Source: Curtobacterium sp. GC_Cur_3 (GTDB lineage Bacteria > Actinomycetota > Actinomycetes > Actinomycetales > Microbacteriaceae). From it: 55,999 nt of DNA. The notes under the pieces were generated by a model. The model saw only the letters and a list, made by a program, of their open reading frames with translations, did no database searches and was not told where the DNA came from. This document shows positions 8,801 to 16,659 of the stretch, piece after piece. A program made the position numbers and the translations under genes. The stretch spans positions 1 to 55,999 of the forward strand of contig NZ_JALNUI010000027.1 of the NCBI RefSeq assembly GCF_026544205.1. The letters are read 5' to 3'. The first letter of the stretch is position 1, and the number at the start of each line of letters is the position of its first letter.

Positions 8801-8871
8801 GCGAGTGTAGTTCAATGGTAGAACTCCAGCTTCCCAAGCTGGTAGCGCGGGTTCGATTCCCGTCACTCGCT
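8801..8871 (+). tRNA. tRNA-Gly (anticodon CCC)
   Basis: The cloverleaf is readable directly. The acceptor stem is GCGAGTG/CACTCGC, the D-arm region contains TAGTTCAATGGTAGA, the anticodon stem is CCAGC/GCTGG around loop TTCCCAA (anticodon CCC), and the T-arm is GCGGGTTCGATTCCCGT. The discriminator base is T, followed by CCG, so the full CCA end is not encoded. It reads GGG codons. No integrase or duplicated 3' end nearby suggests it has been used as an attachment site. Confidence 0.95.
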
Positions 8872-8935
8872 CCGAAGGACCGATGGACATCGCTGGTCCG
8901 TTGCGATGCCGACACCCGGGCCGTACCGTCGGGAC

Positions 8936-9490
8936 ATGACAGCCGGGACCGTCGTGATCCTCACCGGCCCACCCGGCGCAGGGAAGTCGACGACAGCGCG
9001 CACGCTGGCCGCCTCGTACGAGCGCGCGGTCCACCTGCACTCGGACGACTTCTGGCACGCCATCGTCTCCGGTGCCGTCCCGCCGTACCTGCCGGAGTCC
9101 CACGACCAGAACGAGACGGTCATGGAGGTCGTCCGCAGCGCGGCGTTCGCCTACGCGGCTGGCGGGTACCTCACCATCGTCGACGGCGTCGTCGGGCCGT
9201 GGATGCTCCACCACTTCCGCACGACGCGCGGCGGCATCGACATCCCGGTGCTGCAGTACGTCGTGCTCCGGCCATCGCGAGGAGAGACGCTCCGCCGCGC
9301 CCGGAGCCGGACCGCGGACGGTGCGCTGGTCGACGAAGGCCCCGTCGCCTCGCTGTGGGACCAGTTCGCGGACCTGGGCGAATGGGAGGGCCACGCGCTG
9401 GACACGACTTCGCACTCCCCGGCTGACACCGTGGCCGCGGTGTGGGACGCCGTCGGCGGGGGCTCGTTCGCGCTCAGGCCCACTCCGTAG
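8936..9490 (+). CDS. P-loop kinase-like AAA protein
   Basis: A 184-aa protein with a Walker A loop GPPGAGKST at about residues 10-18 and a kinase-like HLHSDDFWHAI segment, as in small-molecule kinases, shikimate kinase-like and zeta/chloramphenicol-phosphotransferase-like proteins. The second half contains R-rich lid residues (RRARSRT) and DLGEWEGHALDTT, typical of this superfamily. ATG 8936 is chosen over the 30-nt extension because the P-loop strand then starts near the N-terminus, as usual. It stands alone 65 bp after tRNA-Gly. The substrate is unknown. Confidence 0.75.
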   Translation: MTAGTVVILTGPPGAGKSTTARTLAASYERAVHLHSDDFWHAIVSGAVPPYLPESHDQNETVMEVVRSAAFAYAAGGYLTIVDGVVGPWMLHHFRTTRGGIDIPVLQYVVLRPSRGETLRRARSRTADGALVDEGPVASLWDQFADLGEWEGHALDTTSHSPADTVAAVWDAVGGGSFALRPTP

Positions 9491-9524
9491 CGGGAGGTCC
9501 GCCGAGTGCACCGTTGCCCTCGCG

Positions 9525-9546
9525 TGCTAACGTATTTTTGTTAGCA
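9525..9546. promoter_or_regulatory. Inverted-repeat operator upstream of the amidohydrolase
   Basis: TGCTAAC - 8 nt - GTTAGCA is a perfect 7-bp inverted repeat with an unusually AT-rich spacer (GTATTTTT). It sits 42 bp upstream of the amidohydrolase start. It resembles a TetR- or MarR-type operator; the TetR gene at 10879-11562 is a candidate binder but does not carry the same sequence upstream. Confidence 0.6.
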
Positions 9547-9587
9547 ACCGTGAGCAGATCGCGGCCCACCTCCACGACAGGACCGAC

Positions 9588-10823
9588 ATGACCTCCACGA
9601 CGATCTCGAACGTCCGCGTCTTCGACGGCGGACGCACCCTCGAGAACCAGACCGTGACGATCGAGGGGACCACCATCGCCTCGGTCCGCTCCACGTCCGC
9701 CGACGACCAGACGCACTCTGAGACCCACATGGTGATCGACGGGACCGGCCGGACCTTAATGCCGGGTCTCATCGACGCCCACACGCACTCCTCGCTCGAC
9801 GCGCTCCGCCTCGCCCTGCGCTTCGGCGTCACCACCGAGTTGGAGATGGGCGGGGTCCTCACGGCTCCGAACCGCGAGGACATCGTGACCGACGACGACC
9901 TCGCGGACGTCCGTTCATCGGGCTTCGGGCTCACCCCTCCCGGCGGACACCCGTTCGAGATCATCCCGGAGGGGTCGTTCCCCGGTGAGGGCGAACCAGG
10001 GTTCGGGGACGTCGTGATGCCGCTCGCGACCACGCCCGAGCAGGCCGTGGCGTTCATCCCGCAGCTGATCGCATCCGGGTCGGACTACGTCAAGTTCCTC
10101 ATCGAGGACGGCTCGACGGCGAACGCACCCGGGCTGCCGATGCTCGACCAGGCCACGCTGAACGCCGGCGTCGCCGAAGCGCAGCGCCTCGGCATGACGA
10201 CACTGGCCCACACACTGACCGTCGGGGCGACGCGCATGGCCCTCGAGGCCGGGATCGACGGGCTCGCGCACCTGTTCGTCGACGAGGCACCGACGCCCGA
10301 GGTCATCGACCTGATCGCCGCTGCAGGGGTCTTCGTCGTCCCGTGCATCGTCCTGAACTCCTCGATCGTCGGCGTCACCGGTGCAGCGTTCGGCGCAGAC
10401 CCCCGCGTCAGCGCCCGACTCGACCCGCAGTGGCTCCTGACCCTGCAGAGTGCGATCAACCACTACCCCGCCGGCGCAGTCGACGACGTCCTGGCCACGG
10501 TCCGAGCGCTGCACGACGCCGGTGTCCCGATCCTCGTCGGTACCGACGCATCCGCGCCCGACCCCGCACTCGGCGGCCTCGCACACGGTGCCAGCGTGCA
10601 CCACGAGCTGCAGATGCTCGTGCGTGCCGGGATGCGCCCTGCGGACGCGCTGGCCGCCGCGACGTCAGTGCCGGCCAGGCACTTCGGTCTCACGGACCGT
10701 GGCCGGATCGCCGAGGGCCTGCGTGCTGACCTCCTGCTGGTCGACGGCGACCCGACCTCGACGATCTCGGACACCCTGAACATCACCGCGGTCTGGCGCC
10801 GCGGCACCCAGGTCCGGATGTGA
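9588..10823 (+). CDS. Amidohydrolase-family metal-dependent hydrolase
   Basis: A 411-aa cytosolic enzyme of the amidohydrolase superfamily, in the imidazolonepropionase/prolidase-like branch. It has the N-terminal beta-sandwich (VRVFDGG), MPGLIDAHTHSS with the HxH metal ligands (about residues 64-66), DYVKFLIEDG giving a carboxylated-Lys-like position, TLAHTL and LAHLFVDE histidines, and the late GTDAS aspartate. The C-terminal signature RIAEGLRADLLLVDGDP completes the family pattern. The substrate cannot be read. A perfect inverted repeat lies just upstream, and a converging TetR gene lies 55 bp after the stop, so an inducible catabolic gene is likely. Confidence 0.88.
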   Translation: MTSTTISNVRVFDGGRTLENQTVTIEGTTIASVRSTSADDQTHSETHMVIDGTGRTLMPGLIDAHTHSSLDALRLALRFGVTTELEMGGVLTAPNREDIVTDDDLADVRSSGFGLTPPGGHPFEIIPEGSFPGEGEPGFGDVVMPLATTPEQAVAFIPQLIASGSDYVKFLIEDGSTANAPGLPMLDQATLNAGVAEAQRLGMTTLAHTLTVGATRMALEAGIDGLAHLFVDEAPTPEVIDLIAAAGVFVVPCIVLNSSIVGVTGAAFGADPRVSARLDPQWLLTLQSAINHYPAGAVDDVLATVRALHDAGVPILVGTDASAPDPALGGLAHGASVHHELQMLVRAGMRPADALAAATSVPARHFGLTDRGRIAEGLRADLLLVDGDPTSTISDTLNITAVWRRGTQVRM

Positions 10824-10878
10824 GCGAGCCGCGCGTCGACGCCTGACTGGAGGGGTCCGGCACACGCGCGCGTGCTGC

Positions 10879-11562
10879 CTACCGTGCGAGGCGGTCGAGC
10901 CAGTCGCCGAAGAGGGCGCGCTCGTTGGCCGTCAACGCCGTGGTGTCGTCGAGCTGGTGCCGGAGTTGCATCGCGGCGCCGGCCCGGTCCTCGCGGCTCG
11001 CGGGTTCGGCGAGGATCGCGTTCAGCGTCGCTTCACGAGCCCGCGTGGACAGGGACATGTCGCGGGAGTCGGCGGGCATCGCGAGGAGCGTGAAGACGAC
11101 TCCCACTCCGGTCGCACGGATCATGCTGACGGCGTCGGCGACGGGAACCGCCAGTCGACCGTCCCGCGCGGCTTCCTCGAGCTGCGTGCGGAGGATCGCG
11201 TCGATGGCGTCCGCCGCTGGGGACGAGCTCCCCGTGCGAGGTTCGCCGTAGGCGATCGAGTACACCTGCGGGTGCTGCAGCCCCCAGTCGACGTGCATGT
11301 CCCAGCCCTGGCGCAGCGAGTCGATCGGGTCAGCGCCGGGGGTCCACCCGGTCCAGGTCGCGAGGTGCGCGGAGAAGCCGTGGAGGGCGATCTGGTCGAG
11401 CAGTCCCTGCTTGTCCCCGAAGATCCGGTAGATCGTCGGCGCCTGGATGTGCAGGGCAGACGTGATGGCGCGCGTGGTGACGGCGTCGCGACCTTCGGCG
11501 TTCAGGAGGGCGTGTGCAGTGTCGAGGATGCGGACGCGCATCTCCTCCGAACGAGTCAACAC
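10879..11562 (-). CDS. TetR-family transcriptional regulator
   Basis: A 227-aa regulator with a typical N-terminal TetR HTH (RILDTAHALLNAEGRDAVTT, then RAITSALHIQAPTIYRIFGDK; residues about 8-55) and a helical ligand-binding domain. GTG 11562 (VLTRSEEM) is preferred because GAAAGG sits 4 nt upstream; an in-frame ATG gives 19 more residues, and the open frame reaches 11682. It faces the sugar isomerase-like gene divergently and the amidohydrolase convergently, so either could be its target. No obvious operator was seen in the 155-bp divergent gap. Confidence 0.88.
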   Translation of the reverse strand: MLTRSEEMRVRILDTAHALLNAEGRDAVTTRAITSALHIQAPTIYRIFGDKQGLLDQIALHGFSAHLATWTGWTPGADPIDSLRQGWDMHVDWGLQHPQVYSIAYGEPRTGSSSPAADAIDAILRTQLEEAARDGRLAVPVADAVSMIRATGVGVVFTLLAMPADSRDMSLSTRAREATLNAILAEPASREDRAGAAMQLRHQLDDTTALTANERALFGDWLDRLAR

Positions 11563-11717
11563 GTGCCTTTCGGTTCGGGGATCCGCAGAGCCGGCGGGAT
11601 CGTGGGTGCAGTCCATGATCCCACCGGCTCGAACGTCACGGAGGCCCTCGGTCCCCGCGTTCGTGGCATCATGTCCTGACAAATCACCCGCACGGTGGTG
11701 TTCGAAGGAGAACTGGG

Positions 11718-12722
11718 ATGCGACTCGGCCTGTACGACGCGATCTTCCACGACCGACCGCTCGCGGAGGCGATCCACGAGGTCGCCCGCAACGGGCTGAC
11801 GGGCATCGAGCTCAACACCGGCGGCTTCCTGCCCGCCGTCCACGTGCCGGACATCGACGCGATCCTGACCGACGACGCCGCGCGTGACGCGTACCTCGCA
11901 CAGTTCGACGGCACCGGGGTGGTCATCGCTGGCCTGAACTGCAACGGCAACCCGCTGCACCCTGACCCGGCGATCGGAGCGGCGCACGCCGAGGACGTCC
12001 GCCGCAGCATCCGCCTCGCCGCGCGCCTCGGGCAGGACCGGGTCGTCACGATGTCCGGCCTGCCTGCGGGTGAGCCCGGGGGCACACGACCGAACTGGGT
12101 CGTGAACGCCTGGAACTCCGCAGCGCTCGACGTCCTCGAGCACCAGTGGAGCGTGGCGGTGCCGTTCTGGCAGGAGATCGACGCGCTCGCACGGGAGCAC
12201 GGCGTCAAGGTCGCCCTCGAGCTGCACCCGCAGAACCTCGTGTTCAACCCGGCGAGCATCCGCGAGCTCGTCGGGCGCGGCGGCCTGACGAACGTCGGGG
12301 TCGAACTCGACGCCTCACACCTGTTCTGGCAGCAGATGGACCCGGTCGCCGTCGTCCGCGACCTCGGTCCGCTGGTGTTCCACGCCGCCGCGAAGGACGT
12401 CCGGATCAACCCGTACGCCGCGGTCAACGGCGTGCTCGACAACTCCTTCCGTCGGCTGTCGCCCGACGAGCACCGGACGAACCTCGGCGGTGACGAGTGG
12501 GCGAACGAGTGGCCGAAGCCGTCGGCGTGGGACTTCGTTGCGCTCGGCAAGGGGCACGACGAGGCGTACTGGTCGACGTTCCTCGAGGCCCTCTCCGAGG
12601 TCGACCCGGACTTGTGGGTGAACATCGAGCACGAGGACACGTCGCTCGGCCGCGAAGAAGGAGTGGCACTCGCCGCGTCCGTCCTCCGGCGATCAGCGGA
12701 CGCGCTCGCTCGACGGAGCTGA
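11718..12722 (+). CDS. Sugar phosphate isomerase/epimerase-like TIM barrel protein
   Basis: A 334-aa protein of the AP-endonuclease-2/xylose isomerase-like TIM barrel family. It starts MRLGLYDAIFHDRPL, with TGIELNTGG, VALELHPQNLVF (metal-ligand Glu), VGVELDASHLFWQQ (Asp and His ligands), VFHAAAKDVRI and WVNIEHEDTSL (final Glu) in the order expected of the family. AAGGAGAA lies 7 nt before the ATG. The substrate is probably a sugar, inosose or hydroxypyruvate-like compound, but is not readable. It stands alone, divergent from the TetR gene. Confidence 0.85.
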   Translation: MRLGLYDAIFHDRPLAEAIHEVARNGLTGIELNTGGFLPAVHVPDIDAILTDDAARDAYLAQFDGTGVVIAGLNCNGNPLHPDPAIGAAHAEDVRRSIRLAARLGQDRVVTMSGLPAGEPGGTRPNWVVNAWNSAALDVLEHQWSVAVPFWQEIDALAREHGVKVALELHPQNLVFNPASIRELVGRGGLTNVGVELDASHLFWQQMDPVAVVRDLGPLVFHAAAKDVRINPYAAVNGVLDNSFRRLSPDEHRTNLGGDEWANEWPKPSAWDFVALGKGHDEAYWSTFLEALSEVDPDLWVNIEHEDTSLGREEGVALAASVLRRSADALARRS

Positions 12723-12783
12723 AGGCCGAACTCGTGACACGCCGAGGAGGGAACCGATCGCGGGTCTGCGGACAACTCAGGAC

Positions 12784-13338
12784 ATGAACGAGATCACGGG
12801 TGACCGGGCCGACTGGGCTCTGAGCACCGCGGGCGACGGGCAGGCGTTCGGGCGGGTGTTCGACCGCCACGCCGCACGACTGCGGCGGCATGCGATCGGA
12901 CTCGTCCCGAGCCCCGCCGACGCGGATGACGTCGTCGCCGTCGCCTTCCTCGAGGCGTGGCGGCGTCGCGACGAGGTCCGATTCGTCGACGATTCGCTGC
13001 TGCCGTGGCTGCTCGTGACGACGACGAACGCGGCCCACAACGTGACCCGGGCGACCGGGCGACACCGCCGCTTCCTCGGCCGGTTCCCCGTCGACGACCC
13101 CGCCCCTGACCCGGCGGACCAGCACACGGACGGCGACGCCGTGACGGCACTCCGCGCACTCGGGCTCGCCGACCAACGCGTGCTCACCTTGTGCGTCATC
13201 GAGGGACTCAGCGAGCGCGAAGCCGCCGCCGCCCTCGGTGTCGCCCCCGGGACCGTCAAGTCCCGGCTCCACCGAGCGAAGGCTCGACTCCACCAGCGGT
13301 ACACAGCCACAGCGGAACCCCTCGGAGGCGCACTGTGA
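12784..13338 (+). CDS. ECF (group 4) RNA polymerase sigma factor, module 1
   Basis: A 184-aa sigma factor. Region 2 spans about residues 24-90 (FGRVFDRHAARLRRHAIGLV, ADADDVVAVAFLEAWRRRDE) and region 4 about 115-170 (VLTLCVIEGLSEREAAAALG, TVKSRLHRAKARLHQRY). It directs RNA polymerase to a small regulon. Its stop overlaps the GTG of the next gene by 4 nt, a standard sigma/partner arrangement. A GGAAC-type element at 12750 could be a -35 for autoregulation, but a convincing -10 was not found. The sensed signal is unknown. Confidence 0.9.
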   Translation: MNEITGDRADWALSTAGDGQAFGRVFDRHAARLRRHAIGLVPSPADADDVVAVAFLEAWRRRDEVRFVDDSLLPWLLVTTTNAAHNVTRATGRHRRFLGRFPVDDPAPDPADQHTDGDAVTALRALGLADQRVLTLCVIEGLSEREAAAALGVAPGTVKSRLHRAKARLHQRYTATAEPLGGAL

Positions 13339-14237
13339 ACGACGACATCTCCCCCCGCCTGACCGCGATGCGCGACGCCCTCGTCGCCGACGTCGCGTCC
13401 ACCCGCACGACCACCCCCGAGCGCCGCCGCGGCCGTCCGACCCGTGGGGCGGTCATCGCCGTGGTGGTCGCGTTCCTCGTCGGCGGCGGCCTGACCGGTG
13501 GACTCACCGCTGCGGCGCTGCCGGGCAGCGACCCCGACGTCGCCGTCCAGAGCTCCCTCGCCACGACGGCGCGGTACATGGTCGAGGACGCGAACCACGG
13601 CCGGATCGTGGGGACGCCGACGTTCCGGGTGGTGCGGGGCGCCACCTCGCTGACCCCGTCCCGTCGCCCCGCCGGTGCGGACAGTGTCGCGGTGGCGTGG
13701 GCGTGCCTCGACGGAGCCGCACCGACCGTCGAGGTCGCCGGCCGCCCCACGACGGGTACCGCCTGCGGTCGACGAGGCGATCCGACATCCGAGGACACCG
13801 GATGGACGCTGTCCCCGGCGGCCTCGACCGGAGCCACCGACGTGACCTTCTCCGCCGGAGACACCGACCGGTACGCCGTCTGGGTCTCCTGGGCGCGGGC
13901 TCCACGCATCGCCGCATCCTCCGCACAGCAGGATGCCGAGACCGTCGACGGCGTCGTCACCCTGGACGAGTACCGGACGGCGTTCAACCGCCTGCTCGCG
14001 TGCCAGGCACAGGCGGGACAGGCGATGGACGGCGTTCCTCTCACCTGGTACGCGGACGGGTCGTGGAACACCAGCGCACGAGGGACCGGGCCCTGGTACC
14101 TGTACGCGACGCCGTCCACGGGCAGCGAGGTCTTCGACACACAGTGCTACCCGCGGGAGTTCGGCGCGGTGGACGCGATCTGGCAGGACGAGCACCCACA
14201 GCCCGAGGACCCGCCGGTCGATCCCGCCGTCGGCTGA
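13335..14237 (+). CDS. Single-pass membrane protein partner of ECF sigma module 1
   Basis: A 300-aa protein with a short basic cytoplasmic N-terminus (residues 1-36, RRRGRPTRG), one transmembrane helix (about 37-58, VIAVVVAFLVGGG) and a large extracytoplasmic domain rich in Thr/Ala that holds several cysteines (WACLDGA, GTACGRR, LLACQAQ, DTQCYP). Its position and GTGA overlap with the sigma gene suggest an anti-sigma-like or co-regulated role. The cytoplasmic part lacks the HXXXCXXC zinc anti-sigma motif, so it is not a classical ZAS protein. Confidence 0.7.
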   Translation: MNDDISPRLTAMRDALVADVASTRTTTPERRRGRPTRGAVIAVVVAFLVGGGLTGGLTAAALPGSDPDVAVQSSLATTARYMVEDANHGRIVGTPTFRVVRGATSLTPSRRPAGADSVAVAWACLDGAAPTVEVAGRPTTGTACGRRGDPTSEDTGWTLSPAASTGATDVTFSAGDTDRYAVWVSWARAPRIAASSAQQDAETVDGVVTLDEYRTAFNRLLACQAQAGQAMDGVPLTWYADGSWNTSARGTGPWYLYATPSTGSEVFDTQCYPREFGAVDAIWQDEHPQPEDPPVDPAVG

Positions 14238-14287
14238 CGACGAGCCGGTCAGGGGAGGATGCCCTCTCCAGCGTGCCGGTGTCGTCG

Positions 14288-14734
14288 TCAGCGGTCTCGG
14301 TCGTCGCCGTCGAAGTCCTGCCGGTTGCCGGCGATCGTCTGCTGGTGCTCCCTCACCCAGTCGGCGAGGGCGAGTGCCACGTCCTGGAGCGACCGACCGA
14401 GGTCGGTGAGCTCGTAGTCGACACGGGGCGGCACCTGGGCGTGGACCGTCCGCACCACGAGCCCGTCGCGCTCGAGTGCGCGCAGGGTCACGGTCAGCAT
14501 CCGACGCGAGATGCCGGGGATGACCTCGGAGAGCTCGGTGAACCGCCGCTGTTCGTCGCCGAGCACGCCGATCACCAGGAGTGTCCACTTGTCACCCATG
14601 CGTGACAGCAGCGACCGGAACAGCTCCGGGTCGTCGCTCGTGCAGAGTTCGGCCATCGTGGGCATGGTCTGGTCGAGCCTGGCCTGCAACGTCTGCAGTG
14701 CCGTCTGCTCCGTTATGTCGTCTCCAGTGGTCAC
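14288..14734 (-). CDS. HxlR-family (winged-helix) transcriptional regulator
   Basis: A 148-aa HxlR regulator with the family core LLSRMGDKWTLLVIGVLGDE, RRFTELSEVIPGISRRMLTV, TLRALERDGLVVRTV and VDYELTDLGRSL (about residues 45-115). GTG 14734 is chosen; the open frame upstream runs through the operator region and is not credible. HxlR proteins often sense electrophiles or redox stress and regulate a divergent oxidoreductase, as here. It is divergent from the azoreductase gene with palindromic sequence between. Confidence 0.88.
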   Translation of the reverse strand: MTTGDDITEQTALQTLQARLDQTMPTMAELCTSDDPELFRSLLSRMGDKWTLLVIGVLGDEQRRFTELSEVIPGISRRMLTVTLRALERDGLVVRTVHAQVPPRVDYELTDLGRSLQDVALALADWVREHQQTIAGNRQDFDGDDRDR

Positions 14735-14783
14735 TGCCGGGTAACAGGGGATCGTTTGCGGTAACGGGACCCCGGCGGGCAGG

Positions 14784-14798
14784 GTTACTGATCGTAAC
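14784..14798. promoter_or_regulatory. Putative HxlR operator
   Basis: GTTAC-TGATC-GTAAC is a perfect 5-bp inverted repeat with a 5-nt spacer, 43 bp before the azoreductase start. Additional GTAAC half-sites occur at about 14740 and 14761 in the same divergent region, giving an array of HxlR-like half-sites. Confidence 0.6.
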
Positions 14799-14840
14799 TG
14801 TAGCCGGGGTCGCCGACCCGGGCACGACCGAAGGACTGTC

Positions 14841-15494
14841 ATGACCCTGTTCCGCCTGGACGCCAGCATCCGCACCGACGGCTCCACCAGCCGAGCACTC
14901 GGCGACATCGTCGAGGCCGAGTGGAGCGCCGTACACGCGGGCTCCGCGGTGACCCGCCGTCACGTCGGCACCGAACCCCTGCCCGCCGACGTCTGGGCCG
15001 ACGCCGTCGCAGCGTCCGCGACACCGGAGTCCGATCGCACGCCCGCCCAGGTCGCCGCGGTCGCCCTGGCGAGCGAGCTGACCGACGAGCTCGCCGGCGC
15101 CGACGCGTTGCTGTTCGCCGTCCCGCTGTACAACTTCGGCGTCTCGCAGCACTTCAAGTCCTACGTCGACCTCGTGCTGACCGATCCGCGCATGTCACCC
15201 GGCGCTGTGCCCGCCACCGTCGGCAAGCCGGCCGTCCTGGTCACGGTGCAGGGCGGCAACTACTCCGCCGGCACGCCGAGGGAGGGCTGGGACCACGCCA
15301 CGGCCTGGATGCGGCGCATCCTCGAGGACGTCTGGCAGCTCGACCTGGACGTGGTGACGCGTGAGTTCACGCTCGTCGGGGTGAACCCGGCCCTCGACCA
15401 GTTCACGGAGCTGGCCGACGAGCTGCGCGTTCGCGCCGAGGAGGACGCTGCCCGCCACGGCCGCACGTTGGCGACCATGCCGCGAGCCGCCTGA
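14841..15494 (+). CDS. FMN-dependent NADH:quinone oxidoreductase/azoreductase
   Basis: A 217-aa flavodoxin-fold protein of the AzoR family. It has LDASIRTDGSTSRALGD for the phosphate loop (residues 6-22), LFAVPLYNFGVSQHFKSYVD (about 93-112) with the PxYNF flavin contact, and VTVQGGNYSAGTPREGWD (about 135-152) for the FMN isoalloxazine side. The enzyme reduces quinones, azo dyes or nitro compounds with two electrons and protects against thiol and electrophile stress. Control by the divergent HxlR regulator is inferred. A hairpin terminator follows. Confidence 0.9.
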   Translation: MTLFRLDASIRTDGSTSRALGDIVEAEWSAVHAGSAVTRRHVGTEPLPADVWADAVAASATPESDRTPAQVAAVALASELTDELAGADALLFAVPLYNFGVSQHFKSYVDLVLTDPRMSPGAVPATVGKPAVLVTVQGGNYSAGTPREGWDHATAWMRRILEDVWQLDLDVVTREFTLVGVNPALDQFTELADELRVRAEEDAARHGRTLATMPRAA

Positions 15495-15508
15495 ACCACG
15501 GCGTGCGA

Positions 15509-15546
15509 GCCTCCTGGTCGTGAGACGGCCGCTCCGGCCAGGAGGC
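15509..15546 (+). terminator. Terminator after the azoreductase gene
   Basis: Arms GCCTCCTGGTCG and CGGCCAGGAGGC form a 12-bp stem with one G-T pair. It ends 20 bp before the isochorismatase start. Confidence 0.7.
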
Positions 15547-15566
15547 GTCGCTGCCATGATGAGCCG

Positions 15567-16112
15567 ATGAACGGAACCACCGCGGTCATCGTGATCGACA
15601 TGCAGGTCGGCGTCCTCGACGGGTGCTCCGACGCGGACGGGGTGACCCGCCGCACCGCGTCACTCGTGGACCGGGCACGGGCGGCCGAGGTCCCGGTGAT
15701 CTGGGTCCAGGACCACGACGACTTCCCGGAGGGGACGCCGGATTGGGAACTCGCGGCACCACTCGGGCGGCGGCAGGACGAACCGCTCATGCGGAAGACC
15801 CGGCGTGACGCGTTCGTCGGCACCGAGCTCGCCGAGGTCCTCGCCGAGCTGGGCACGACGCACCTCGTCATCGCCGGCGCGCAGACGGACTACTGCATCC
15901 GGACCACCACCCAGTCCGCGGCGGTACGGGAGTTCGACGTCACGCTGGTCGGGGACGCACACACGACCGTCGACGCCGAGCACGAGGGCGTGGCGATCAC
16001 CGCGCGTCAGGTGATCGCGCACACCAACATGTACTTCTCCGGACTGCGGTACCCGGGACTCCGCTTCGCTGTCGAGCAGCACGACCAGGTCGAACTCACG
16101 TCGATGCGCTGA
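15567..16112 (+). CDS. Isochorismatase-family cysteine hydrolase
   Basis: A 181-aa enzyme with the full catalytic triad of the family: Asp in VIDMQVGV (about residue 11), Lys in MRKTRRDAF (about 76) and Cys in [12 protein letters not shown] (about 111). The cis-peptide region [10 protein letters not shown] is typical. These enzymes hydrolyse amide, N-carbamoyl or vinyl-ether bonds; nicotinamidase-like or N-carbamoyl hydrolase activity is possible, but the substrate is unclear. It is a single-gene unit after the azoreductase terminator. Confidence 0.9.
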   Translation: MNGTTAVIVIDMQVGVLDGCSDADGVTRRTASLVDRARAAEVPVIWVQDHDDFPEGTPDWELAAPLGRRQDEPLMRKTRRDAFVGTELAEVLAELGTTHLVIAGAQTDYCIRTTTQSAAVREFDVTLVGDAHTTVDAEHEGVAITARQVIAHTNMYFSGLRYPGLRFAVEQHDQVELTSMR

Positions 16113-16130
16113 GGACCGGAGCGCGTCGAC

Positions 16131-16157
16131 GCGGCGAGCAGCGAGCAGCGAGCAGCG
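16131..16157. repeat. Short 7-bp tandem repeat (GAGCAGC)
   Basis: GCGAGCAGCGAGCAGCGAGC-type sequence contains at least three 7-bp units directly before the next gene. It is likely slippage-prone, and no function is apparent. Confidence 0.6.
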
Positions 16158-16177
16158 ACAGAACCTACCCTGGGGGG

Positions 16178-16540
16178 ATGCTCTCCCGACGCGATGCCGC
16201 CGTCCGCCTCGACATCCCCATCGAGATGGCGACCCACCACGGGATCCCGTCGCGCCTCAGCGAAGCCGAGCTCACGGCGATCGAGCAGGACCCGCCCGCC
16301 TGGCTCGTCCAGTCCCGGGCGAACCGCACGGGAGCGAAGAAGGTGTGGGTCCACCTGGAGTGCTCGGTCTGCGGCTACTCCGAAGAGGCGCGACCGAAGA
16401 AGTGGTGGCCGGACTGGGACCACCTGATGTGCGACTACCACGCGCCTTACCAGGCACCGGACCCGACCGCTGGGCTCGTCCGGCGCGAGGTCGACGGCGT
16501 GGGCAGCCGGTTCGTCGCCCTCGTCGACGAGCGGCCGTAG
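16178..16540 (+). CDS. Small conserved protein, DUF5997-like N-terminus, with Cys/His cluster
   Basis: A 120-aa protein. The N-terminus (RRDAAVRLDIP, LSEAELTAIEQDPPAWLVQSRANR) resembles DUF5997-type small actinobacterial proteins. The middle holds CSVCGY followed about 30 residues later by CDYH, a CxxC/CxxH pair that could bind zinc. It is preceded by the GAGCAGC repeat. The role is unknown; the DUF5997 link is from memory of the motif and not secure. Confidence 0.6.
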   Translation: MLSRRDAAVRLDIPIEMATHHGIPSRLSEAELTAIEQDPPAWLVQSRANRTGAKKVWVHLECSVCGYSEEARPKKWWPDWDHLMCDYHAPYQAPDPTAGLVRREVDGVGSRFVALVDERP

Positions 16541-16659
16541 TCGGGCTGCCCGTGCCCGCCGAGCACCGGTGGCGGATCTCCTCGGTACGCTGATCTGACC
16601 TGAGCCGGCCCCACCAGCCGATGCTCGGATCAGGCACACTCCCCAGGAGGAGACACGGC

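Noticed and set aside
8801..8871. tRNA-Gly as an integration (att) site
   Set aside because: No integrase gene and no duplicated tRNA 3' end were found nearby.
13335..14237. Classical zinc anti-sigma factor
   Set aside because: The cytoplasmic region lacks HXXXCXXC; kept as an unclassified membrane partner.
16131..16157. Regulatory element before the DUF5997-like gene
   Set aside because: It is a simple 7-bp slippage repeat without symmetry.
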